Assembly: GCF_036711975.1 (NCBI RefSeq)
Contig: NC_091968.1
Span: 8,494,001 to 8,558,000 of the forward strand
DNA: 64,000 nt
From: Onthophagus taurus
Lineage: Eukaryota; Arthropoda; Insecta; Coleoptera; Scarabaeidae
Direction of reading: 5' to 3'
Shown: piece after piece, positions 35,690 through 47,120 of the stretch
Layout of the letters: the number at the start of each line of letters is the position of its first letter
Numbering within the stretch: position 1 is the first letter of the stretch
Made by a program: the position numbers and the translations under genes
Notes under the pieces: model-generated
The model's input: the letters and a program-made list of their open reading frames with translations, nothing else
Database searches by the model: none
Told to the model about the DNA's origin: nothing

Positions 35690-35925
35690 TATCAACCAAA
35701 TTGAACAACCATTCATCAGACTGTAACACGAGGGATCCTGTCTGTGGAAGGGTCGTTGTGAATCTTTCTGTGTTTGATGGAGCGTCACCTCATCTGGATA
35801 CAAACATTACAAACGCTGATAAACATGGTATCACGTTATATTGTTGTTTGATAGGAACAAAAGCAATTTTAGAAAAGGTGATTTTGGAGAAATTTTCAAT
35901 AAGGTGTGGACAAGAACTTTGCTAA
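35690..35925 (+). pseudogene. Tigger-like DDE_1 transposase fragment
   Basis: The plus frame carries VNLSVFDGASPHLDTNITNA followed by DKHGITLYC, the second catalytic aspartate block (FDGASPHLD) of pogo/Tigger transposases. The continuation (normally LPSNTTHELQPLD) is replaced by unrelated codons. The frame before it matches the decayed fragment near 23.05 kb. Confidence 0.55.
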
Positions 35926-36029
35926 CAATAATATAACTACTCCCACGTTATACTTAATGAGCTTTTTGCTCCTTTATACAACAAATGAGATAAAATCTTC
36001 GGCAGAAACAAGATATAAACAAAAATAAT

Positions 36030-36355
36030 CAAAAACGTACTTCAGACCACTTAATTGTACAACGGGTGTTAAATAATCTGTAGTGTTCCAGTTCATAATA
36101 TGAAGAGAATAAGTAATTGCACAATTTCCAAACTCCAATGGAGGCATCCAAGAAAGAAACAAAAAGTGATCAACGTGAGCTACAAAGTTTTGCGGAGATC
36201 CTAATTCAAGATCTAAAATTTTTTTATAATGACAATTATATAATAATATAATATACTTATGAATAAATTAAAAATTTACCTTCGCATGACTATGTATTGA
36301 TTTTATGGTACAATGCAATTCTCAGAAGAAGAATTATAACAGATTTATTCTACAT
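36030..36355 (-). pseudogene. FN3-like copy D, truncated with stops
   Basis: Exon 1 (36355-36280) keeps the splice donor, but its second codon is TAG and another TAG lies near its end. Exon 2 starts at 36212 with GSPQNF, LFLSWMPPLEFGNCAITYSL and DYLTPVV, and breaks off after YVFDY near 36030. Exons 3 and 4 are absent. Clearly a dead member of the family. Confidence 0.8.
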
Positions 36356-39300
36356 CTTGAAAATCAATGCTCTAAAATTAAACGTTTTTTCGATTTATTT
36401 ATGTACTATAAGACATTATCTAATAATTGAAAAGTTTCTTAGAGATAAGAGGTTTTTGTTAACGTATCACAACAAATAAGTATTGAACGACTTGGACTTC
36501 AGAGTCGATGAGATAACGTATTACCAATTACCTCTCGACTTACATAGAACTCCAAAATCTAATTATTCAAGAATTTATTATTGATTCAACTCATATACTT
36601 CATAAATAACAAGGTAGTTAGGATTATATGTAATATTTTACATTATCAAATTTTCATTGAAACCAAAACAGCGAGCTCTTCAACGTTACTTAGTCACAAC
36701 CCACAACATTCTCTCCGCGAACAAACTTCAAACTGGCATCGTCGAACTTTAGACTTGTTTAAACGGAAAACGGCTTCTTAATCCATTAAGTAGTTACCAT
36801 ATTTTCGATCACCACTAAGTGGATTATGAATCCCGACCCTACCCTCTATTACATACTTAGAGCATCGAATCGACTTTTCTGTTAAGCTAATGTTCTTGCG
36901 GCTACACGCAACATATGGTTAAATTTCGGTTTGGTTACACAAAAACGAAAGATAATCCACCTTCAAAGACGACGGCGAACATATGCGTTGTATTCCTATT
37001 GTTAAAACGTCTATTGTAGTTTGGTGACACCCATGTTTAACCTATGTTTGTAAAATAGGGTAGGTGAAATAGATGACAGAATGAAAAAGAGTGTCTTTGG
37101 GTTGAATGGGATGAGCACAGATTTATTGGGTTTTAGGGATGGGAAAAGGTTTTTATTGTTATTTAGTTTTTTCTATGATACAAAGGAGAACGTAGCATGC
37201 AAAATTTATTATAAATTTTTGACTATAACAATACAAAAAGAATTTCTTTGATTTCTTGTTATATAAATATTTATACAAACTGAATATTATTGCGAATAAT
37301 ACTCATTTCTGTCTATTACACACAATGTAAACGAAATAGTGTATATAGATATATCTTGGTTGGAAGCGCGTTTATCGAAACTCATCCGAACGACTTCCTC
37401 CTTCGGTCGTAAACCATTGAATTACCGACTACACGTTCCTGCGTTTGCGGTAGATATTAATACACCGAAACCAATACCATCAGAAATAGTTCTCTCTATT
37501 CCTTGTATGTATATTATAGATATGCTCACCGTCATCACTTATCTTGGAAATTCCTGCACATCTATTTACCACGTAGAATTTAACTGTTTTATTTGAGTAC
37601 CTATTTGAAGGGAATTTACCGCTTCGATATTTACCAAAATTACCAAGAGGAATTAGCAAATTAAATTTCATAGTTTAATAAATTCTGTGAATTTCTTATT
37701 TTTATTGGAAAAGCTGTAGAGGTAGATTCGATTTTTTCAAGCTAAGGCAAAGACATGCAAAGTTCCAAAGAGGCTGTTATTAACTCCGTTCAGAAGATAT
37801 CGTGGAGATAATTCGTGTGTCAACAAGCAGTTAAGGTGAATCTACAATCTTAACCCTAACTCTGGACCACCTACGGAGGACCTCTTGCTCCCTCTCGTTT
37901 TCTTCTTCTTCCTCCTCCTTAACTCTTTCGGTTTTCTCAACTCTTTCCTTCTCTACTTCGTACTATGGGTTCTTCATTGAAAAAAGAGAGTGAGAGGATT
38001 TCTTCTTCTTCTACTCTTCGTTTGAATATTTATCGTTCTGTGTTCGACGGGGATTTAATTTGTTCCCGGCGTCGTTCGTTATTTTTAGTGGCTTTTCGCG
38101 AGTGTTGTTACTGCTCGACATGATTACCATAAAAATTGTTAACGCCGCCGTCCGTTTGGTTCGTTTCTTTTCGTTGTTGTTGTACTTTTCGTTTCTTCGA
38201 CGTCAGTTTTGCTTTATATTTACGCTTTCCCGATAAGATATTGCCAACAGCTGGAATATAATTAAAATTTCCCCAAACAACTATTTGGGCAAAGGGCAAA
38301 CCTAATAGGTTTAATAAATCGATGTAAAACTGGACGTGAATGTCGCTCATTCGGCTACATTCACTTCTGCTTTCGGGTCCAATTAAAAAAACCCGAATTT
38401 ACGTCTTTTAAATTTCTTTTAGCGCCCAACATAAAACGCCGATAAAAGTCTTTAAAGCCGAAAGAGAAGAACGGAGATAGAGGCGCGGGGTTAAGAATGA
38501 GAGGAGTTTTGAGAAATCTTAAGTAAAAAAAGGCGTAATATCCGAACCGAAGGCATTCGAAATATTTTAAAGAGCATCGAAAATGTCTCTTCGACGAAAA
38601 TATGTTTATACGGTATACCAGGAGCATACTTTAGGATAACAATGTTTACGAAACACTCGAAGGAGTTTTAATTAATCCGAAATCCGAAGTGGATATTAAA
38701 TTAACCCAGAAAGTAAAAAACTTAAATTATAACGAAGGTTAAAAAAATTAAATATCAGCTACAGAATAAAAAAAGGATAACCATAATATTAGCGAAGAAA
38801 TTAAGACGGTGACTCACAAAAGGTATTTTGGCTAGTGTCAAAAAAGATATTGTGCACATATTTAGGATTAGGTATTTTAGACAAGAAATGAAGAAGATGG
38901 AGAAGACAAATTTTGGCAAAAAGGAAAAATCAGTTAATTTTTGCCAAGGGAATGAGAAGGGAGTAACAAAACACTATTAGCAAAAGAAGTGGCTATGAAG
39001 TGTGAAAAAGTATTTTAATGCATGGTCGATGGCAAAAACTCACACAAAGTACATAATTCAAGGTTCAAAAGGCAAAATGTCGTCTGAGCGACAAGGAAGA
39101 GGAGTTATAACAGAGGTATTGTGCACATATTTAAATTTAGGCATTTTAGACAAAAAAGTTGGAAATACCAATTATGGAAATAAAAGAAACGATGCGATGT
39201 TCAATACTCAGGATGTTGTATACATATTGTAATATGTATGTTTGAAAAGTCAAGAGTCACTGAAATACCTGATACCTGAAATAAGAATCGCATAAATGCA

Positions 39301-39370
39301 ACTGAGTAGATGGATGCTCTGAGAAGATTTGAAAGAATTTAAAACTTTGTTTTAATTTCAATCATACTCA
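36356..39370. other. Promoter copy of D, then intergenic DNA with no gene recognised
   Basis: 36356-36560 repeats the FN3-like promoter and flank. Beyond that I see no repeat or supported gene. A pyrimidine-rich stretch (about 37880-38030) and a moderately GC-rich block (about 38030-38640) may be unrecognised regulatory or exonic DNA. Open stretches here are below 90 codons and domain-free. Confidence 0.4.
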
Positions 39371-39860
39371 CATTTACTTGTGGCACCCGGGCAGAACTCT
39401 TCATCTACGGAGGAAACTATGCCACGTGGAGGTGGAGCCCTCACTATCCAGGAATCACTTGCACGACGTAATACTAAACATTACACAACACTAATTTTAT
39501 GGCAACATATAATGGTAGGTATACCGAACCTCGACCTGCTACCACCCGCACAACAGACTCTCAGAGATCCCGGAGATCTACGGAATCCAGATAAGTTCTA
39601 CCAGTTCATACTGATATTAGGCTTCCATCTCGGCCACGCCGCCAGGTCCCACGATGCTCAACACTCCCAAGCTAAAGGCCACCCGCGACCTGGAGAGCAA
39701 GCTTATGGACAATAATGAAAGATATTGAGAGAAACCAACTTATAGGTTAACGAATGGCGGAGGACAGATTATTAAAAAATTGACTGGATATTGTAGCAAT
39801 GAACGATTGGAAGAACCGTGAAGAGCTGGAAAGAGGGAGTTAGATGAGTGAGGAGTGACA
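39371..39860. other. Unidentified block flanking the 196-bp satellite
   Basis: 39380-39715 is open on the plus strand for 111 codons and is less AT-rich than its surroundings, but it lacks a recognisable domain. The following part (GACTGGATATTGTAGCAA, GAAGAG, CATGAGAGCG) recurs near 44685-44790, so it belongs to a repeated unit larger than one satellite monomer. Confidence 0.35.
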
Positions 39861-40309
39861 GGAATATCCATGAGAGCGATTATACACAAATACATACACA
39901 AATACATACAACCCTGCTAACTAATCCAGACAACAACACCGAGATTATAAGCCCAAATTTTCTGGCAGTAAAGAGGAGGTCATTTTACAACCTTACAGAG
40001 AAGTTCTTAAAAAGGTCTTGGGTTCGCTTTCGTTTCAAGATAACTTTTACAAACAGAAAGTTTTTAGGTTGTCTTTTAGCCTTTGCTTTTATCCACAAAT
40101 TCATAAAACCCTGCTAGTTAATGCAGCCAACAATACCGAGATTATAAGCCCAAATTTTCTGGCAACAAAAAGAAGATCATTTTACAACCTTACAGAGAAG
40201 TTCTTTAACAGACCTTAGGTTCGCTTTCGTTTCAAGACAATTTTTATTAACAGAAAGTTCTTAGGTTCTCTTGTGACTTTTTCTTTTATCAATTTAAATT
40301 ATCAATGAT

Positions 40310-40590
40310 TGAAATTTTTGCACTTTCGTACTGGTTTTATTGTTAATAAAAATCCGCTTTACATGTTTACAAGGACCTTATATTAAGATCATCTTCAGAG
40401 GCGTTATCATTGACAAACGTTGGTATTCAAAACTTCATACATATAGTAAATTTTTGGCACATGTAAAACAGCAATGTGAATGTAGAACTTAAGTTTAAAA
40501 ACGTAAAGTTGTAAATAAAACACGTTAAATATAAAATAAATTATAATTATGTTGCAATGAAAAGTTACAAAATAAAAATGAATTAAACAG
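40310..40590 (-). mobile_element. Small PLE-terminus-like insertion in the satellite
   Basis: The satellite stops near 40300 and resumes near 40590. The intervening sequence has a hammerhead-like remnant and an AT-rich body, with AAAACCAGTACGAAAG at its minus-strand 3' side. It is probably the truncated end of a Penelope-like or retrozyme-like element. Confidence 0.45.
40354..40400 (-). ncRNA. Decayed hammerhead-like motif
   Basis: The minus strand has CTGAAGA, a stem II of GATCTT/AAGGTC, then three extra bases and GTAAACATGT where GAAAC is expected. Stem III AC-AT-GT can still form. The changed GAA box makes activity unlikely. Confidence 0.35.
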
Positions 40591-40718
40591 AAAGTATTTA
40601 GGTTCCCTTGTGGCCCTTTCTTTTATCCACAAATACAGAAAACCCTGATGGTTAATGTAGTCAACAACATCGAGATTATAGGCCCAAATTTTCTGGCAGT
40701 AAAAAGGAAGCCATTTTT

Positions 40719-40850
40719 GAATAGCAGATTGAACACATCGCTGAATATAAAATTCCATGTAAAGTTTAAATAATGATTTTGATACCTTGATATCATCCAT
40801 CATGAACGCAAACTGATTGTTCTTGGTGAGTATCTGAGTTCTTGGCAAAA
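40719..40850. repeat. Copy of the satellite right-flank sequence
   Basis: AATAGCAGATTGAACACATC and about 110 further bases are repeated at 47118-47230, where the satellite ends. The boundary sequence was therefore duplicated together with satellite units. Confidence 0.7.
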
Positions 40851-41514
40851 TGGAAGTCGTTTTATCACCTTACAGGGAAGCTCTTTAAAAAGTCTTAGGT
40901 GCGCTTTCGTTTCAAGATAACTTTTATAAACAGAAAGATTTAGGTTCTCGTTTGGTCTTTTCTTTTATCCACAAATACATAAAACCCTGCTAGTTAATGC
41001 AGTCAATAACACCGAGATTATAAGCCCAAATTTTCTGGTAGCAAACATGAGGTCATTTTACAACCTTACAGAGAAGTTCTTTAAAATGTCTTACTTTCGT
41101 TTTCGTCTCAAGACAACTTTTATTAACAGAAAGTTTTTAGGTTCCCTTTTGACCTTTTCTTTTATCCACAAATACATAAAACCTTGCTAGTTAATGCAGT
41201 CAACAACACCAATATTATAAGCCCAAATTTTCTGGCAGCAAAAAGGAGGTCATGTCACAACCATACAGAGAAGTTCTTTAAAAGGTCTTGGGTTCGCTTT
41301 CGTTTCAAGATAACTATTATAAACAGAAAGTTTTTAGATTCCCTTTTGGGATTTTCTTTCATCCACAAATACTTAAAATCCTACAGTTAGTGCAGTCAAC
41401 AACACCGAGATTATAAACCCAAATTTTCTGGCAGCAAAAAGGAGGTCATTTTACAACCTAACAGAGAAGTTCTTTAAAATGTCTAGGGTTCGCTTTCGTT
41501 TCAAACATTAAAAC

Positions 41515-43890
41515 ATTCCTTCTCCTAAAACGATTACCTATCGTGACTTACGTAATATTAATATCGAGGATTTTAATAATGATTTGAACAGGATGAATTG
41601 GGAAATAGTTTTTGAGTTAATCTCTATTGATGAGAAAGTTAATTGTTTTAATGAAACATTATTAGCTTTGTTTGACGTTTATGCGCCTATTGTAACTCAG
41701 GATGTAAAGAAAAACTCTTTACCTTGAATAACCTGGAATATTAAAAAGTTGATAAAAGTAAAAAATGCTGCGTTTAAGAAATATAAACGAACACGTAAAC
41801 AAGCACACTTTGTTTATTACAAGAATCTTCACAACTTGGTTACGAATGCCATCCGTACTGAGAAACGTGTTTTTCGTGAAAAAAACTGTAACACAAGTGA
41901 CTCTGCGTAGTGTGAGTGGTGATTTGACGTTTGAGCTTGTCTCAGCTAATACAATTGAGAATTTATTATCATCCTTAAAATCAGGTGGTATTGGTTCTGA
42001 TGGGATTTCTTTAGATATGATAAGGTTGTGGTGTCCTCGCATACTTGACGTTTTGTGTCACATATTTAATGTCTGTCTCCAGGAGTCTGTATTTCCATCT
42101 GCCTGGAAGAATGGTCTTGTAACTCCAGTGCCGAAGTCAAAATCTGTAAAGGTTCTGAAGGATTTACGGCCTGTGACAATACTTCCAGCGTTGTCCAAGG
42201 TACTTGAGAGAGTGATTGTTGAACAGCTTTATGACCACTTGAATGAAAATAATATTCTACCTGAAAGACAATTGCGTTTCAGAAAACACTATAGCTGTGC
42301 TGCTAGACCTTACTGATGACGTCGTTAGGTCTCTTGATGAGAGAAGATCGACAATGTTGACTTCACTAAGGCTTTTGACATTTTAAATCATGATCTATTG
42401 CTGTCAATCTTACATTACATTGGAATTAGTTATGCGGCTGTTGAGTTGTTTCGGAATTATCTTCAGGATAGGCAGCAGTCAGTTAGGGTGAATGGTATAA
42501 TCTCGTAATTTTTACTTGTAATCTATTTTCTGATTTAAGTGCCCTGTCGTATCATTTGTACGCGGATGATGCGCAGCTTTACTGTAGCTTCTTTCGGCAT
42601 GAGTTGCCGGATGTGTGCACTCGAGTAACTGATGAATTGCAGCAACTGCGTGCTCGCATTGAGCAACATTCATTGCTGATTAATCTTAATAAAACACAAA
42701 GTATCTTGTATACTAAAAAAGAAGGGTGCGTTACATGTTGATAGAGTTGACATTAATATTGATAATTTAAATCAGCCATTGATATTTTAAACTTGAAAGC
42801 CTGGGTGTGGTGATTGATGAGCAGCTGTCTTTTTCTGGTCATGTGGGTATGCTTTGTGGTAGGGCATTTAGATCGTTGAAAGCGCTTTATGGTAACAGGA
42901 ATATACTTTCTTGTGAATTGAAGCGATTTTTGTGTGATTCACTAGTTCTTTCCCATTTTAATTATTATACTGCTGTGTTTAGTCCGTGTTTATCGTATGA
43001 CAGTGCTCGTAGGGTGCAAGTAGTTCAAAACTCTTGTTTACGTTTTATTTATGGTATCGAGCGTAGAGAACATATTTTGGATAAGCTATTGCTCTGTAGG
43101 TGGCTGAATATGGGACAGAGATTCACTACTCACTATCTGTGACTGATCTATTCAGTGTTATTTCATGGGTAGCCTCATTATTTGGTTAATAAAATAAAGT
43201 TCAGGACTGATGTTCACCACCTTAATTTGAGGCATCGTTCCTTTGTTACCATTTCTAGGCACAAATCAACCAAATTTAAGCAATCGTTTTCGTATTAAGT
43301 GGCTATTGTGAGGAACGTGATCCCTGATTCCGTGAAATGTGCTGGCTCTCGCGAAATTTAGATCTTTAGTGTTGCGAGATAGGTTGTATGGTCGAGTATA
43401 AATATTTCGTGCTTGGTTAGTTTTGTTTTAATGATTATGAAATTTAGTACAATGTAAATAAGTTTCATTATTGCACAATTTTTTTTAAATTTTATATTAT
43501 GCATTTTTGTTTGTTTGTTCTTTTTTTCTTTCACGGTGGAAGTTAAACCAGATTCTTATCTGTTCTTTCACCATTTGCGCTAACATATCTAACTGAGTTA
43601 TTACACTGAGAGAAATAGATTGTACGAATCGTATTATAGAAAAAAATATTATACATGCAGCAATTCATTGTATACATGCAGCATTAAAATTATATTAAAT
43701 ATTATATTACCTTATCGTATATTTTTAGTGCATAGTACAATTATTCATTTCTCTCAGTGCATTCATTAATTTAATTATTTTATTGATGTGTATTTTTTTT
43801 TAATGAATGTTATGAATTGTATTTGTTTTTTTTTGTTTTGTTGTATCATGGGTTGGCACAATAAATAATAATAATAATTATTATTATTAT
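41515..43890 (+). pseudogene. CR1/Jockey-like non-LTR retrotransposon, 5' truncated
   Basis: The plus frames read a pre-RT linker (RDLRNINIEDFNNDLNRMNW near 41555). SGGIGSDGISLDMIRLWCP follows near 41985, then FPSAWKNGLVTPVPKSKSV near 42090 and DLRPVTILPALSKVLERVIV near 42160. The catalytic motif is LYADDAQLYCSF near 42556, and LESLGVVIDEQLSFSGHV lies near 42797. The thumb continues to 43140. The GVPQGS segment is deleted near 42505, with frame changes near 41900, 42310 and 42740. A long T-rich 3' UTR carries a MITE and ends in (AAT)n at 43860-43880. It interrupts the 196-bp satellite. The endonuclease is absent. Confidence 0.8.
43604..43759. mobile_element. MITE-like element, 156 bp
   Basis: The ends are CACTGAGAGAAATAGATTGT and its near mirror TTATTCATTTCTCTCAGTG, in an AT-rich core with ATACATGCAGCA twice. 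No coding capacity and no clear target duplication. It lies in the 3' UTR of the non-LTR relic. Confidence 0.6.
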
Positions 43891-45465
43891 TAAAAAGAAG
43901 GTCATTTTACAAGCTTAGAGAGAAGTTCTTTAAAAAGTCTTGGGGATTCAAGGGAATCTAATTCAAAAATTACAAGCAGAAGAAGAAGAAAATAAGCAAC
44001 AGATTTCTATTGACATGAATTTTTTCTGAACTTAGTTACAAAAAAATTTAATGTTGGAAGTTAATACCTATCAATGAAGTTAGTTATTAGGTCTTATGTT
44101 CGCTTTCGTTTCAAGGCAACTTTTATAAACAGAAAGCTTTTAGGTTCTCTTTTGGCCTTTTCTTTTATCTACAAATACATAAAATCCTGCTAGTTAATGC
44201 AGTCAACAACTTCGAGGTTATGAGCCCAAATATTCTGTCAGTAAAAGAGAGGTCATTTTACAACCTGACAGAGAAGTTCCTTAAATGTCTTGGGTTCGCT
44301 TTCGTTTCTGGACAACTTTTATAAACAGAAAGTTTTAGATTTCCTTTTGGCCTTTTCGTTTATCCACAAATACATACAACCCTGCTACTTCATGCAGTCA
44401 ACAACATCGAAATTATAAGCCCAAATTTGCTGGCAGCAACATTTTACAACCTCACAGAAAAGTTTTTTAATACATCTTAGGTTTGCTTTCGTTTCAAGAC
44501 AACTTTTATTAACAGAAAGTTTTAGGTTCTCTTTTGGCCTTTTCTTTTATCCAGAAATACATAAAACATTGCTAGTTAATGTAGTCAACAACACCGATAT
44601 TATAAACCCAAATTTTCTGGCGGCAAAAAGGAAGTCATTTTACAACCTTACAGAGAAGTTCAGGACAGATTACAAAAAAAAAAGCAATGGACTGGATATT
44701 GTAGCAAAGAAGAGTGATTCGAATAATAATGAAGAGCGGCGAAGAGGGAGTTTGAAGAGTGAGGAATGACAGAAATCTCCATGAGAGCGAGTGGCAGGAT
44801 CGGAAACGAAGGAGTTTAGGGATCGGATTACGTCGAATATATGCTTGAAGGAAAAAAGCGGCAATCTTCTGAAAACTGACTTTTCATGCAGGATGTGAAA
44901 ACATTCAAGGGATCTAATTCAAAAATGACAAGCAGAAGAAGAGGATAAGCAACAGATTTTTATTGACATGAATATTTTTCCAAAATTTGTTACAAAAAAG
45001 TTAAAAGTTGGAAGTTAATATAATCTCAGTGAAGTTCTTTAAGAGATCTTAGGTTCGCTTTCGTTTCAAGGCAACTTTTAGAAACAGAAAGCTTTTAGGT
45101 TCTCTTTTGGGCTCTTTTATCCACAAATACATAAAACCTTGCTAGTTAATGCAGTCAAGATTATAGAGATTATAAACCCAAATTCTCAGGCAGCAAAAAG
45201 GATGTCATTTTACAACCTTACAGAGAAGTTCTTTAAAAGATCTTAGGTTCGCTTTCGTTTCAAGACAACTTTTATAAACAGAAAGTTTTTAGGTTCTCTT
45301 TTGGCCTTTTCTTTTATCCACAAACACATAAAACCCTGCTACTTCATGCAGTCAACAATACCGAGATTGTAAGCAAAAATTTTCTGGCAGCAAAATTTTA
45401 CAACCTTACAGAAAAGTTTTTTAAAACATCTTAGGTTTGCTTTCGTTTCAAGACAACTTTTATTA

Positions 45466-46425
45466 AGGTTGGAGTTGTGTATTTTTCTTATCACCTTGTG
45501 AATTAAATAAATTAAAAAACAGCACTTGAACGATGACATTTATTGTAAAAAGCTTAGTTTTCTACCGGTTTCGACTGTGCAACAGTCATCCTCAGGAAAA
45601 CGTCAACGAACATAAAATAAAACAGGAGCTCATCGGATTATAATATGAAGGTTCCTTCACGAAAAACTATTAATATAACTTAACTCAAAACTGAAAACCT
45701 GTGAAAACTTTTAGGCGCGCAAATATGTGATTTGGGATTATATTTCAGTTGCAAAGTTGAAAATTAAACTAAAAATCTGTTGGCAGCACTTGAACAAAAA
45801 TATAGAATTGACGTTCTGGAACAATGGCGCGAAACATTCAATATTTAAAAAATCTCTAATCATTTAAACAACAAAAATTGAATTCTTGAAAATTGACAAA
45901 ATGAATACAAAACAGACATTGATACGTCTATCGGAAACATTTTCAAAATGAAATCAAATTTCAGGGTAAAAATCGTGTGAGGAATTGTACATAAAATGTA
46001 AAAATATTATAAATTTTAACCGTCAATACAACAAATACAAAAGTATTACAGAAATACATTGAAAAACAGAAATTTTTTTGCAAAATAATAAACAATAGTT
46101 TGGACAGGAGTTATATGTTAATATTGTTTGGTGATCTAAAATATCAAGACTTATGCAGTTGTATGTAAATAACCAATCTTAGTAGGATGCATGTTGTAGT
46201 AAGATTGAACAGGGTAGGTATGGATTGGGTTTTATTGAGGTTAAATTGAAAATGATTGTGAGGTAGGGGAGAGGAGATGAAGAAGGATGGTGGTAACCAA
46301 GGAACCCAGATATTGCGATATACAGACTGTTACCTTGGTCTGAAATCCTCGTTTATCTGGGGTAAAACTATGGTAATTATCAAATTATTTTCAGAAGAGG
46401 TCTAAATCTGCAGCAAAATATATGT
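45466..46425 (-). mobile_element. 960-bp hammerhead-bearing insertion with 14-bp target duplication
   Basis: GACAACTTTTATTA, a piece of the satellite monomer, occurs at 45452-45465 and again at 46426-46439, bracketing 960 bp unrelated to the satellite. The insert has no supported ORF. On its minus strand a complete hammerhead-like motif lies about 90 bp from the 3' end. AGCACTTGAAC is repeated at about 45522 and 45787. This layout fits a non-autonomous PLE or animal retrozyme-like element. Confidence 0.7.
45557..45601 (-). ncRNA. Hammerhead-like ribozyme motif, best-formed copy
   Basis: The minus strand has helix I GTTTTC (45601-45596) paired with GAAAAC (45562-45557), 6 bp without mismatch. 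The box is CTGAGGA (45595-45589), followed by one T. Stem II GACTGT/ACAGTC is 6 bp perfect with loop TGC. Then come GAA, stem III AC-CG-GT, and A at the cleavage position. Apart from the extra T, all parts of a minimal type I hammerhead are present. Confidence 0.7.
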
Positions 46426-47120
46426 GACAACTTTTATTAACACAAAGGTTTTAGGTTCCCTTTTGGGCTTTTCTTTTATCCACAAATACATAAAACCTTG
46501 CTAGTGAATGCAGTCAACAACACCGAGATATAAGCCCAAATTCTCAGGTAGCAAAAAGGATGTCATTTTACAACCTTACAGAGAAGTTCTTTAAAAGATC
46601 TTAGGTTCGCTTTCGTTTCAAGGCAACTTTTATAAACAGAAAGTTTTTTGGTTCTCTTTTGGCCTTTTCTTTTATCCACAAATACATAAAACCCTGCTAC
46701 TTCATGCAGTCAACAACACCGAGATTATAAACCCAAATTTTCTGGCAGCAAAATTTTACAACCTTACAGAAAAGTTCTTTAAAACGTCTTAGGTTTGTTT
46801 TCGTTTCAAGACAACTTTTATTAACAGAAAGTTTTTAGGTTCCCTCTTGGCCTTTTCTTTTATCCACAAATACATAAAACCCTGTTAGTTAACGTAGTCA
46901 ACAACACCGAGATTATAAGCCCAAATTTTCTGGCAGCAAAAAGGAGGTCATTTTACAATCTTACAGAGCTTTCATTTTTGACAACTTTTATACACAGGAA
47001 GCTTTTAGGTTCTCTTTTGGCCTTTTCTGTTATCTACAAATACATAAAACCCTGCTAGTTAATGCTGTTAACAACACAGAGATTATAAGCCCAAATTTTC
47101 TGGCAGCAAAAAGGAAGTAA

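Larger units (their letters stand above)
39890..47120 (+). repeat. Degenerate satellite, unit about 187-198 bp, repeatedly interrupted
   Basis: The unit contains CACAAATACATAAAACCCTG, AACACCGAGATTATAAGCCC, AAATTTTCTGGCAGCAAAAA, TTACAGAGAAGTTCTTTAAA and GGTTCGCTTTCGTTTCAAGA. GAGATTATAA-type anchors occur at 39941, 40138, 40672, 41013, 41211, 41407, 44214, 44409, 44596, 45166, 45363, 46525, 46721, 46909 and 47089. Gaps between blocks are insertions (40.3, 41.5-43.9, 44.7 and 45.5-46.4 kb). Confidence 0.9.
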
